Of a stretch of DNA of 36,831 bases, positions 22,931 through 30,808 are shown in pieces. The notes beneath the pieces were generated by a model. The model was not told the origin of the DNA and made no database searches. It saw nothing but the letters and a program-made list of their open reading frames with translations. How positions within the stretch are numbered: the stretch's first letter is position 1; each line of letters begins with the position of its first letter. The DNA is from CAYSLU01 sp964431965. Its GTDB lineage: Bacteria; Verrucomicrobiota; Kiritimatiellia; CAIKKV01; CAYSLU01. A program made the translations under genes and the position numbers. The stretch spans positions 1 to 36,831 of the forward strand of contig CAYSLU010000052.1 in assembly GCA_964431965.1 (NCBI GenBank). Reading direction: 5' to 3'.

Positions 22931-24345
22931 GCATGCGCGTGGCGCTGGTATCGGTGAACGCGGCCCGCTCGGACACCAACGCGCACTGGCCTCACTACGG
23001 ACTGGTCCTGCTGGCGACCGTGCTCCAGCGTGAAGGGCATGCCGTCCGCGTGTTCGATCAGTCCTTTCTCGGCGAACCGGACGATGCGTTCGCCGCGCGG
23101 GTGATCGCCTTCCGACCGGATGTCGTGGGCCTTTCGCTCTACACGACGCACGTCACCCGCGGAATGAAGCTCGCGCGGCAGCTGAAGGACGGCCTGCCGG
23201 CGGCGCGGTTCCTGGCGGGCGGCCCTCACGCCTCGCTGTACGCGGAGGAGGTGGCGGCCGAAGGGCTGTTCGGCGCTGTCGTCCGGGGCGAGGGCGAGAG
23301 CGTCATCGCGCGGCTTGTGGCGGATGGATCCGCGGCGGGCGTGGTCGACAGCCCGCCGACCGAGGGCGCGGCCATTCCGGCGGCCGATTTCACGCTGGCG
23401 GACGGGCATGCAGGGATGCGGTGGGTGCCGATCCAGCTCTCGCGCGGCTGTCCCTTCAACTGCTCGTTTTGCGAGGTCAAGAAGATCGCCAGCCGGCGGA
23501 TCCGGTACCGCGACCTGGATGTGTGCCTGGCGGAGATTCGCGCCAGCCTGGTGGCGCTGCCGAAGGCGCACACGATCCGCATCGTGGACGACTGCCCGAC
23601 GCTCGACCGGCCGCGCTTCAAGGATTTCCTCCGACGCTACATTGCCAGCGGCATGCCGGCGCGGCTGAGCATCGACAACATGCGGGCGGACTGCGTGGAC
23701 GAGGAGCTGCTGGACCTGCTGAAGCAGTGCCGGATCCCGTACGTCTGCGTCGCCGCGGAGTCCGCGAACCCCGACGTCTTCCGGCTGGTGGACAAGGGGG
23801 AGAAGATCGAGGAGATCGTCGCGGCCGCTCAGATGGTTCGGCGGAAGGGGATTCCGCTGTACATGTGCTTCGTGATCGGGCTGCCGGGGAGCAGCTTCGC
23901 CGCCGAGATGGATTCGCTGCGGCTGGCCAAGCGGCTCAAGCCGGACCTGGTCTACTGGAACATGTTCCTCCCGCACCGGGGCACGCGGGCTCGCGAGTGG
24001 TTTGCCGAGCACGGAACCATTTTCGATGAGGCGGATCGGTTCAGCGTCCCGGCGTACGATCTGACGTTCTCGTCCCCGGCTACCGAGTCCCCGGAGTTCA
24101 GCCGCGACGATCGGATCCGGGCCTACCTGACCTGCGTGCTGGAGACGGTGTCCTTCGTGTTCACCCCGCGGGCGCTGGTCCGGGCGTTCTCGCTGGCGCA
24201 CCGCTACCGGCTGTGGCCGAGCATCCCCGTGATGCTCGTGCGGCTGCCGTGGAAGTTCGGCGTGTACGCGCGCCTGATGCTGGGCCGCCTGCGGGAGCGC
24301 CTGCTTCCGACGGGCGCCCGCCGCGCCGGCGGCCCGGCCGCCTGA
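22927..24345 (+). CDS. B12-binding-domain radical SAM protein (1)
   Basis: A 472-residue enzyme. The N-terminal Rossmann-like cobalamin-binding domain spans about 1-140 ('LATVLQREGHAVRVFDQS', 'VVGLSLYTTHVTRG'). A radical SAM core begins at about 170 with the CxxxCxxC cluster motif in 'RGCPFNCSFCEVKK'. Later core pieces include 'IRIVDDCPTLD' and 'MCFVIGLPGSS'. The C-terminal basic helical tail (from about 400) may touch membrane. I chose the GTG at 22927 because it overlaps the FkbM stop (GTGA) and has GGAGG 6 nt upstream; an ATG at 22933 is the alternative. Enzymes of this layout perform methylations or rearrangements on unactivated carbons, but the substrate is unknown. Confidence 0.88.
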   Translation: MSMRVALVSVNAARSDTNAHWPHYGLVLLATVLQREGHAVRVFDQSFLGEPDDAFAARVIAFRPDVVGLSLYTTHVTRGMKLARQLKDGLPAARFLAGGPHASLYAEEVAAEGLFGAVVRGEGESVIARLVADGSAAGVVDSPPTEGAAIPAADFTLADGHAGMRWVPIQLSRGCPFNCSFCEVKKIASRRIRYRDLDVCLAEIRASLVALPKAHTIRIVDDCPTLDRPRFKDFLRRYIASGMPARLSIDNMRADCVDEELLDLLKQCRIPYVCVAAESANPDVFRLVDKGEKIEEIVAAAQMVRRKGIPLYMCFVIGLPGSSFAAEMDSLRLAKRLKPDLVYWNMFLPHRGTRAREWFAEHGTIFDEADRFSVPAYDLTFSSPATESPEFSRDDRIRAYLTCVLETVSFVFTPRALVRAFSLAHRYRLWPSIPVMLVRLPWKFGVYARLMLGRLRERLLPTGARRAGGPAA

Positions 24346-24354
24346 GGCGCTGCA

Positions 24355-24378
24355 GGCCGCCCGTCACTGCGGGCGGCC
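24355..24378. terminator. GC-rich hairpin between convergent genes
   Basis: A perfect 9-bp stem GGCCGCCCG / CGGGCGGCC (24355-24363 with 24370-24378) and a 6-nt loop that contains the flippase stop codon (24364-24366). It lies 9 nt after the radical SAM stop. There is no T-tract, so it is a probable bidirectional barrier more than a classical intrinsic terminator. Confidence 0.5.
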
Positions 24379-25926
24379 GCGAACCGCGGCCCGGACCGTT
24401 TCCCGCTCGCCGACCAGCAGGGCCGCGGCGTAGCCCGCGGCGAACAGGCCGAGCCCCGCAGCGACTCCGCCGACGGAGTGCCCGGACGCCGCGAGTGCGC
24501 CCTGGACGCTCGTGGCGACCGCGACGAGAGCGGCGGTGACGGCACCCAGCGGAACGACCCGGCGCGCGAGCGCGCCGGGAAACCCGGCTCCGAAGGCGTT
24601 GCGGAGCCGGAACGTCACGAGCATCGTGGCGGCGGCCAGCGCGAGCGTGAGACCTGCGCACACGCCGGCCAGCCCGAAGCGCACGTGGAGCGCCGCGCCC
24701 AGCGCGGCGTGCGCGGCCAGCAGGGTGACGGCGTACAGGGCAAACCGGCCGCGCAGGCCGAGGGCAACGGCCATGGGCGTCAGCGTCGAGAAGATGCCGA
24801 TCGCCCATCCGCCCGGCGTCAGCAACCACACGGCTGGCGCGAAGTGCACGCCCGGATCCCCGGCCGCGCCCGGCGCCAGCACGGAGAACAGGACGGATGC
24901 CAGCGGCCGCGCCAGCACGGCGAGCGTGCCCAGCATCCCGCAGGAGACGATCCCGGCGACCGCGGCGACGTGGAGCGCATAGGACCGAAACCGGTCCCGG
25001 TCGTCCGCCGCGTGATCGGTGAACTGCTTGACCAGGCCGATCCCGAGGGATCCGGCCGTCAGGGAGATGCCGACGCTGATCATGAGGTAGGCGTATGCGA
25101 ACACGGTCGGCAGCCCGTGCGCCGAGCGGCCGGCCAGCGCCTGGCTGATGACGTAGGCGGCGTTGACCGCGACGTAGGGGGCGGCACCGGTGAGCACGCC
25201 GGTCGCGTAGCCGCGCAGGCCGTCAGCCGGCCAGGCCGCGCCGCGGCCGAACCGCGAGGTCAGTCCATCGGCGCGCGCCCGAGCCCACAGGGCGGCCGTC
25301 CACGCCGCGTTGAACACGGTGAGCCCGAGGACCGGCGAAAGCCCGGCGAGTCCCGGCGTGAGCACGAACAGCAAGGCGCCCGCGAGCGTGGCGGCGGTGA
25401 TTGATGCGCTCACGAACGCGATGCGGCCGCGGGCGGCCAGGACGCCGCTGAAGTAGAAGGCCATCCCCTGCAGGAAGGCAGCGGGAGCGAAAGCCAGGAG
25501 GAGGCCGCCCGCCCCGAGCCCGACGGACTGGGCGGGGCTGACGATGCGGCCGAGCCACGGCGAGAGCGCGGCCAGCGCCAGCGCCAGGGCCAGGAACAGG
25601 AGTGCCGTACACGGAGTCATCCAGCCGTAGCGGCGGCGCACGGCGCCTTCGTCGGCGGGCGGCGCGGACAGGATGGGCGCGACGGTCACCCGGAGCGACA
25701 CGCTGAACATCGCGAGCAGGGTGTAGACGGAGTAAGCGGCAAAGAAGGCATCGCTGAGCGTCGGCGCGCCGGCGAGGCGGCGCGGGATCAGGATGCCGTA
25801 GGCGGCCGCCGTGAGCGCCAGCGCGGCGTGCGATACCGAGACGAGCGCGAGCTGGGCGTGCGTCCGGGCGAGGAACGTCCTCAGCGGAGAGGGGCGGGGG
25901 AGCGCCTGGTTCGCGACGGGGCTCAC
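24364..25926 (-). CDS. Wzx-like polysaccharide flippase / MATE-type membrane protein
   Basis: A 520-residue protein made almost entirely of hydrophobic helices, with about 12-14 membrane segments. It matches the layout of oligosaccharide flippases (MOP superfamily), which move lipid-linked glycans across the inner membrane. Typical pieces are an N-terminal helix pair with a basic turn ('GILIPRRLAG') and a central 'GYATGVLTGAAPYVAVNAAY' segment. I chose the GTG at 25926, which overlaps the upstream glycosyltransferase stop as GTGA and has GGGAG upstream. The longer open frame upstream is antisense or out-of-phase with that gene. It is the last gene of the minus-strand glycan operon. Family assignment is by topology and context; MurJ-like is less likely. 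Confidence 0.78.
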   Translation of the reverse strand: MSPVANQALPRPSPLRTFLARTHAQLALVSVSHAALALTAAAYGILIPRRLAGAPTLSDAFFAAYSVYTLLAMFSVSLRVTVAPILSAPPADEGAVRRRYGWMTPCTALLFLALALALAALSPWLGRIVSPAQSVGLGAGGLLLAFAPAAFLQGMAFYFSGVLAARGRIAFVSASITAATLAGALLFVLTPGLAGLSPVLGLTVFNAAWTAALWARARADGLTSRFGRGAAWPADGLRGYATGVLTGAAPYVAVNAAYVISQALAGRSAHGLPTVFAYAYLMISVGISLTAGSLGIGLVKQFTDHAADDRDRFRSYALHVAAVAGIVSCGMLGTLAVLARPLASVLFSVLAPGAAGDPGVHFAPAVWLLTPGGWAIGIFSTLTPMAVALGLRGRFALYAVTLLAAHAALGAALHVRFGLAGVCAGLTLALAAATMLVTFRLRNAFGAGFPGALARRVVPLGAVTAALVAVATSVQGALAASGHSVGGVAAGLGLFAAGYAAALLVGERETVRAAVRGRPQ

Positions 25927-27074
25927 GGGGCGAAGCTCCCGGCGATGGCGTCTGCCGCGCGTCGCCAGCTGTATCGCTCGCGAACGATCCGGAGCGCCTC
26001 GGCTCCCATGGTCGCGGCGGTCTCGGGCGAGCCGGCAATGCGCGCGATGCATTCGCGGAGCCGTTCGACTGCGCCCGGTCCGCCGGTCGGCGGGCCGGGC
26101 GGCGCGAGCAGCCCGTTGCGGCCGTCCTGAACGAGCGTGCGCACGCCCGGCAGGTCGGACGCGACGATCGCCGTGCCGCAGGCCATTGACTCGAGGAGGA
26201 CCAGTCCGAAGGCCTCGGACTTGTCGATCGAAGGCAGGACGGTGACGCCGGCAGCCGTGTAGAGGCCCCGGAGCTCCTCGTCTGTGCAGCTCGGGTGGAA
26301 GTGGATGCGATCGGCGAAGCCGTCGCGGCGACACCGGTCCCGGTGCTCTTCCAGACGGTTGCCGCGGCCCACGATGTCGAGGCGGACGCGCGGATCGCGC
26401 GACAGGAGCGGCGCGATCGCATCCAGAAGGTTGTGGAGGCCCTTGAAGTAGTGGGTGTCGTCCAGCCCTCCGACGAACAGCACGCGCCCGGGTTCCTTGG
26501 CGACGCCGGGCTGGGGAAAGAACCGGTTGGTGTCGACGCCATACGGCGCTTCCACGCAGCGCCCCCGGTGGGCTCGGAGGTAGCCGGCGGCGTCGGAGTG
26601 CGCGGCATAGTCCAGCGTGGAGAACACGACGCGGTGCGCCGAGCGCAGCAGGGCCGGCATCATCAGTCGCGTGTGGAGGCCGAACGCCCAGCGCTTCCAG
26701 CCGGCGCCGACGACATCCATGTGGTAGCGGATGACGAGCGAAGGGGGGCGACGGGCCGGCAACCGCCGCAGCCACAGCAACTCCTCCGCGCCGAAGAAGG
26801 GGTAGTGCAGGTAGACGGCCTCCGCCGCCATCGCGCGTCGAAGGACCCCGCGGCACACGGCGGCGTTTCCGAACTGCAGGACGGGCGGGAGCCGGGTCAC
26901 GCGGACGCCCGGCGGGTCGCCTTGCGGGTCGGGAGGCGTATCGCGGCTGTAGGCCGGCGTAAGGACTTCAACGGCGTGCCCGAGGGCGGCGAGGCCGCAG
27001 GCCTCCTGCCAGGCCGCGTTGCCGATTCCGCCTTTGTACGGCGGAAAGGTTCCGGTGATGGCCACTATTTTCAA
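25923..27074 (-). CDS. GT4-family glycosyltransferase
   Basis: A 383-residue GT-B retaining glycosyltransferase. The N-terminal acceptor domain starts 'LKIVAITGTFPPYKGGIGNA' (glycine loop), and the C-terminal nucleotide-sugar domain begins near 'RVLFVGGLDD'. The GT4 EX7E motif is in 'SEAFGLVLLESMACG' (about residue 295-310), followed by 'GVRTLVQDGRNGLL'. I chose a TTG start at 27074: GGAGG lies 6 nt upstream and the codon overlaps the upstream GT2 stop as TTGA (27071-27074). No ATG gives a better N-terminus. It adds a sugar to a lipid-linked glycan in the cytoplasm; donor and acceptor are unknown. It overlaps the flippase gene by 4 nt. Confidence 0.9.
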   Translation of the reverse strand: MKIVAITGTFPPYKGGIGNAAWQEACGLAALGHAVEVLTPAYSRDTPPDPQGDPPGVRVTRLPPVLQFGNAAVCRGVLRRAMAAEAVYLHYPFFGAEELLWLRRLPARRPPSLVIRYHMDVVGAGWKRWAFGLHTRLMMPALLRSAHRVVFSTLDYAAHSDAAGYLRAHRGRCVEAPYGVDTNRFFPQPGVAKEPGRVLFVGGLDDTHYFKGLHNLLDAIAPLLSRDPRVRLDIVGRGNRLEEHRDRCRRDGFADRIHFHPSCTDEELRGLYTAAGVTVLPSIDKSEAFGLVLLESMACGTAIVASDLPGVRTLVQDGRNGLLAPPGPPTGGPGAVERLRECIARIAGSPETAATMGAEALRIVRERYSWRRAADAIAGSFAP

Positions 27075-28129
27075 GGCCGACCTCCGGGCTGGGGATCGGC
27101 CGCCCGACCCGAGAGGATCGATCGGAGCGGGATGCGGTGGCGCAGAATCATGCGGAGCACTCGGCCAGCCGGGACTCGTCCGGGCGGGCGGAAGCGCCAG
27201 CGGGCTGCGAGCATCGCCGGGGCCCCCAGCAGGGCCGCCACGTTGGCCCGGAGCAGTGTGCCGGCCAGGCGCGGGAGTCCGTGAGACTCGACGAACGCAC
27301 CGCCTTGACCGGCGCGTCGGCAGAAGAGGAGCGCGAGCATCGTGCCGTAGCGCCACAGGGTGGTGAAGGGCAGGGCGAGCACGAGCGGCAGGGGATAGTT
27401 CTTGAGGGCCACCCAGTAGTGGTTGCGCTCAACCCAGAACGCCTTCCTCAGGGAGGTGGCGCCGCTGGTGCGCGAGTAGAAGTGGGTCACGCACGCGTCC
27501 GGGGCCAGCGCGATGGACCACCCGGCGCGGCGGATCCGCAGGCAGAGGTCGGTGTCCTCGCAGTAGGCGAAGAACCGCTCGTCGAACAGGCCCGAATCCC
27601 GGAGCGCCGAGGCGCGAAGCAGGCACGCGCAGCCGCTGGCGGCGATCCGCTCCCGGTCGCGTACCGGCGAATCGGACGGCAGCCCCTGGTCGGCCTGGCG
27701 CGACATGCCGTCGAGCGCGACCCCGACACCGCGCGAGTCGAGCACGGTCGGCGCATTGCCGTCGATCACGACGGACGCCACGGCACCCAGCCCGGGATCG
27801 GCTTCGGCGGCCTCGACCATGGCGCGGATCCACCCGGGCTCGGGAACGGCATCATTGTTGATGAGCGCAACGTACTCGCCCTGCGCCGCGCGGAGTCCGA
27901 CGTTGTTTCCGCCGGCGAAGCCCGCGTTGGCCGGCAGGCGGATGACCGCGGCGCCGGGGGCGCGGACGGCGACCATGCCGGCGATGTCCTCCGAGGACCC
28001 GTTGTCGACCACGATGGTCTGCAGGGCGGGGTAGTCCTGCAGGCGGAGTCCCTCGAGGCAGCCGGCCAGGAGGTCGCGCCCGTTCAGCGTGACGATGACG
28101 ACGGAGACGAGGGGCGGGGGGCTACGCAT
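27071..28129 (-). CDS. GT2-family glycosyltransferase (rhamnosyltransferase-like)
   Basis: A 352-residue GT-A inverting enzyme. The N-terminus is 'VSVVIVTLNGRDLLAGCLEG', with nucleotide-binding 'IVVDNGSSEDI', a DxD-type 'ALINNDAVPEPGW' (about residues 86-98) and acceptor-side 'FAYCEDTDLCLRIRRAGW' (about 185-203). The C-terminal part from about 235 has hydrophobic helices that may associate with membrane. The layout resembles WbbL-like rhamnosyltransferases of O-antigen-type pathways; the sugar is not certain. Its start overlaps the radical SAM stop by 8 nt, and its stop overlaps the TTG start of the GT4 gene by 4 nt. Confidence 0.9.
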   Translation of the reverse strand: MRSPPPLVSVVIVTLNGRDLLAGCLEGLRLQDYPALQTIVVDNGSSEDIAGMVAVRAPGAAVIRLPANAGFAGGNNVGLRAAQGEYVALINNDAVPEPGWIRAMVEAAEADPGLGAVASVVIDGNAPTVLDSRGVGVALDGMSRQADQGLPSDSPVRDRERIAASGCACLLRASALRDSGLFDERFFAYCEDTDLCLRIRRAGWSIALAPDACVTHFYSRTSGATSLRKAFWVERNHYWVALKNYPLPLVLALPFTTLWRYGTMLALLFCRRAGQGGAFVESHGLPRLAGTLLRANVAALLGAPAMLAARWRFRPPGRVPAGRVLRMILRHRIPLRSILSGRAADPQPGGRP

Positions 28130-29564
28130 GCTCGGGCTCTCGGGACAGGCGGGCTGTCTTGAGGAGCGCTCCGAGCCCTGCGAGCATGCCGGGTATGAGC
28201 CGGGGATTACGCAGCAGATGGAGCATGTGCCGGAGAATCAGGAGCGGCCGGAAGTAGAACTCCCGGAGCATCCGGGCTCGGGCGTTCTCCAAGTCCTGGC
28301 GGGTGAGCCCCGTCGGCACGAATACGGTCTCGATCGTGTTCATGCGCGTCCAGTCGGCGTCGAAGGTTCCGAGGGCGCGGGCCTGCTCGTACAGTTCGCT
28401 TCCGGGGAAGGGCGTGAGCTGCATGACGCTGATGTCGTCGAGATCCAGGGACCGGGCGAAGGAGCGGGTGGCGCGGAAAGAGGACTCGGAGTCGCCCGGA
28501 AAGCCCACGATAAAGAAACCCTTGGTGCGCAGCCCGGCCTGGCGGCTCCACTGGATCGCCTGGCGGATCTCCGCGAGGTCGAGGTTCTTCCGCATCGCCT
28601 TCAGGATCGCGGGATCGCCGCTCTCGATGCCGAAGGAGATGTGCCAGCAGCCGGCCCGGCGCATGAGTCGAAGAACCTCCGGGTTCACTCGGTCGGCGCG
28701 GCCCAGGCAGGACCAGGTAATGTCGATGCGATCCGCGATCAGCCGCTCGCAGAACTCGGTGACGCGGGCCGGGACGATGACGAACGTGTCGTCTTCGATG
28801 AGCAGCTCGCGCACGCCGTAGTGCTGCCGCAGATCCTTAACCATTTCCACGGCGCGGGCGGGGCTGTAGCCGCGGCACCGGTGACCGAACACGGAGCGGT
28901 CGCAGAAGGCGCACTGGTTGGGGCAGCCGCGCGTGAGTACGACAGAGGCGCACGGCCAGCGCTTGATTCGGGCCGGCGAGGGCCGAAACGCCCCGGGGAA
29001 GCCGCGCAGGAGCGACCAGGCGGGCAGCGGAAGCTCGTCGAGGTTCTGGATCACCGGGCGCGGCGGGCCGACCCGGATGGCATCGCCCTCTCGCCAGGCC
29101 GTGCCGCTGATCCCGGCGGGGCGTCGTTGCCCGCCCTGAACGGCGTCCAGGATCTCGGTGAGCGTCGCCTCGCCCTCACCCACAGCCAGCAGATCGAAAT
29201 GCGGGAACTGGCGGAGCGTCTCTTCCGGGAGCGAGCTGGCGTGGCATCCCCCGAGCACGGTCAGCGTGTCGGGGCGGGCCTGCTTGATGCGCGCGGCGAG
29301 CGCGGCTGCGGCCGTGACGCCCGCTGTGGTAGCGGTCAGCCCCAGGATATCGGGCTGGAACGCCAGCACGTCGGCGGCGGTCTCATCGATCGTCCGGCTT
29401 TCGGCGGAGGCGTCGAACAGGGCCACGGTCCAGTTGCGGGCCTGAGCGACCGCTCCGAGGCACACGAGCGCGAAGGCCGGCTCGGTGCTGGCGGCTCCGG
29501 CGAGCGACCCGTAGCGCTCGCGCAGGGACTGGGGGGCCGATGCAAGGGCCAGGCGGAGGGTCAT
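28122..29564 (-). CDS. B12-binding-domain radical SAM protein (2)
   Basis: A 480-residue enzyme with an N-terminal cobalamin-binding-like domain (about 1-150; 'ILGLTATTAGVTAAAAL', 'TVLGGCHASSLPEETL') and a radical SAM core whose cluster motif is in 'LTRGCPNQCAFCDRSVFG' (about 210-230). Core pieces 'ISFGIESGDPAILKAMRK' and 'KGFFIVGFPGDSE' are canonical. A C-terminal helical tail (from about 430) is basic and hydrophobic. It resembles P-methylase/BchE-type enzymes. The ATG at 29564 overlaps the DUF2304 stop as ATGA. Its place inside a glycan operon suggests it modifies a lipid carrier, sugar or related small molecule; that is inference. It is only distantly similar to the radical SAM gene at 22927. 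Confidence 0.88.
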   Translation of the reverse strand: MTLRLALASAPQSLRERYGSLAGAASTEPAFALVCLGAVAQARNWTVALFDASAESRTIDETAADVLAFQPDILGLTATTAGVTAAAALAARIKQARPDTLTVLGGCHASSLPEETLRQFPHFDLLAVGEGEATLTEILDAVQGGQRRPAGISGTAWREGDAIRVGPPRPVIQNLDELPLPAWSLLRGFPGAFRPSPARIKRWPCASVVLTRGCPNQCAFCDRSVFGHRCRGYSPARAVEMVKDLRQHYGVRELLIEDDTFVIVPARVTEFCERLIADRIDITWSCLGRADRVNPEVLRLMRRAGCWHISFGIESGDPAILKAMRKNLDLAEIRQAIQWSRQAGLRTKGFFIVGFPGDSESSFRATRSFARSLDLDDISVMQLTPFPGSELYEQARALGTFDADWTRMNTIETVFVPTGLTRQDLENARARMLREFYFRPLLILRHMLHLLRNPRLIPGMLAGLGALLKTARLSREPEHA

Positions 29565-29944
29565 GACTTCCCGATCTCCCCGGCGGGGGACGTGGGCGGT
29601 GAAGCAGCCGGCGGGCGATCCAGCAGGGCGATGTGCTGGGCCAGGCGCCGGATCTGCCGGCGCTGCTGGGAGACGACCAGGGAGAACTGGAGGCACATCA
29701 GGAGGACGACGACGAAGCCGAGAAGGAAGACCGTGGTCGTGGGTGTCACGGCTCCGATCAGGGCCGAGAATCGCACCAGCCAGTCGTAGCGGAGCACCGT
29801 GAGCAGGATGCCGACGCCGATGCCGAGCCAGACCCAGCAGTAGGCGATGTCGAGCTTGCCGCGCTGGACGAGCCGGACGATGACGATCAGGATGAACAGC
29901 CCGATGATCAGCGACGCGAGAAGCTGCCGCGGAAACGGAATCAT
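29561..29944 (-). CDS. DUF2304 membrane protein
   Basis: A 127-residue integral membrane protein with three predicted helices (about 8-25, 33-50 and 66-88), a basic amphipathic helix ('VSQQRRQIRRLAQHIALL') and a Pro/Ala tail. This matches DUF2304 proteins, which are usually encoded next to dolichol/polyprenol-phosphate-type GT2 enzymes, as here. They may act as small membrane partners of the transferase. The ATG at 29944 overlaps the GT2 stop as ATGA and has GAGGAGG 5 nt upstream. The 3' end overlaps the radical SAM gene by 4 nt. Confidence 0.82.
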   Translation of the reverse strand: MIPFPRQLLASLIIGLFILIVIVRLVQRGKLDIAYCWVWLGIGVGILLTVLRYDWLVRFSALIGAVTPTTTVFLLGFVVVLLMCLQFSLVVSQQRRQIRRLAQHIALLDRPPAASPPTSPAGEIGKS

Positions 29945-30753
29945 GACGCCTCCTCTTGGGCGCCGGCGCCCGATTCGAACGCCCGGCGCCACCGGTGCCA
30001 GATACCCCAGTTCAGCACGACGACGAGCACGGACAGCAGCATCTTCATCAGGTAATAGAGGGGCTTGAGCCCGGCGTGCATGGAGGCTCCGCCCGAGCGG
30101 TGCCGCATCGCGACGGGTACCTCGCGGATGCGGAGGCCGCACATGGCCGCCATGATGACCACGTCCGCGTCGGGGTAGTCGCACGGGAACACGCCGCTGG
30201 CGAAGAGGCGGATCGAGCGCCGGTTCAGCGCCTGAAAGCCGGACGTGGGGTCCGAGATGCGAAGCCCGGCGATGGCGCGGATGATGGCGCTGAACAGCAC
30301 GCGTCCGACCCGCTTGGCGAGCGAGGGGTGGAACCCGGACGATCCGGCGAGGTAGCGGGAGCCGATCGCGATGTCCGCTTCCCCGGACGCGACCGGCGCG
30401 ATGAGTCTGGGGATTTCGGCGGCCACGTGCTGTCCGTCGCCGTCCATCTGGACGACGATGTCGTAGGCGCCGGACAGCGCCCGGCGGTACCCGGTCTCAA
30501 GCGCCACGCCGTACCCGAGGTTGATGGGGTGCGGGAGCACGCGGGCGCCGGCGGCGCAAGCTTCGCGGCCCGTGGCGTCCGACGAGTCGTCGTTGATCAC
30601 GGCGACGTCGCAGCCCGGCATCTCGCGCCGGACGGAGTCGACAACGGATCCGATGCGCCCTTGCTCGTTGAAGGAGGGGATGATGATCAGGACCCGACCT
30701 GTTGCCGGATCCCGTTCTGCGCCCTTCCCGACCTCGTTTGCCAAGCCAGACAT
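29941..30753 (-). CDS. GT2 glycosyltransferase, polyprenol-phosphate type (DPM1-like)
   Basis: A 270-residue GT-A enzyme of the dolichyl/undecaprenyl-phosphate sugar synthase type. Motifs: 'VLIIIPSFNEQGRIGSVVDS' at about 21-40, 'VAVINDDSSDATG' in place of the usual 'VVDDGSTD', DxD in 'VVQMDGDGQH' (about 99-108) and 'GSRYLAGS'. A single hydrophobic helix near the C-terminus ('MKMLLSVLVVVLNWGIW') fits one membrane anchor. Such enzymes transfer a sugar to a polyprenyl phosphate, which supplies GT-C enzymes of the kind encoded divergently next door. It is the first gene of the minus operon. A promoter with its start 2 nt before the ATG predicts a leaderless mRNA. Confidence 0.9.
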   Translation of the reverse strand: MSGLANEVGKGAERDPATGRVLIIIPSFNEQGRIGSVVDSVRREMPGCDVAVINDDSSDATGREACAAGARVLPHPINLGYGVALETGYRRALSGAYDIVVQMDGDGQHVAAEIPRLIAPVASGEADIAIGSRYLAGSSGFHPSLAKRVGRVLFSAIIRAIAGLRISDPTSGFQALNRRSIRLFASGVFPCDYPDADVVIMAAMCGLRIREVPVAMRHRSGGASMHAGLKPLYYLMKMLLSVLVVVLNWGIWHRWRRAFESGAGAQEEAS

Positions 30754-30766
30754 CGTCGGCTAGTAT
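30738..30766 (+). promoter_or_regulatory. Sigma70-type promoter of the GT-C operon, overlapping the divergent promoter
   Basis: TTGCCA (30738-30743, 5/6) is followed after 17 nt by TAGTAT (30761-30766, 4/6). The expected start is near 30773, giving a leader of about 36 nt with GGGGGA before the ATG at 30809. Its -10 region coincides with the minus-strand -10 (30762-30767), so the two promoters should compete. Confidence 0.55.
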
Positions 30767-30790
30767 AGGGAGTGAGCAGGCGTTTGCCAA
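30762..30790 (-). promoter_or_regulatory. Sigma70-type promoter of the glycan operon, probably leaderless
   Basis: On the minus strand, TTGGCA (30790-30785) is followed after 17 nt by TATACT (30767-30762). The expected transcription start is near 30755, so the ATG at 30753 would be almost at the 5' end, with no room for a Shine-Dalgarno sequence. Confidence 0.65.
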
Positions 30791-30808
30791 AGGGGGATTC
30801 CAGCAGAC

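Noticed and set aside
28089..29789. 566-residue plus-strand open frame
   Set aside because: It is antisense to the radical SAM gene, which has canonical motifs. The amino acid composition is typical of a GC-rich shadow frame.
29965..29990. Sequence resembling a tRNA T-loop (GTTCGAATC on the minus strand)
   Set aside because: It encodes the C-terminal residues of the GT2 gene, and no cloverleaf can be drawn around it.
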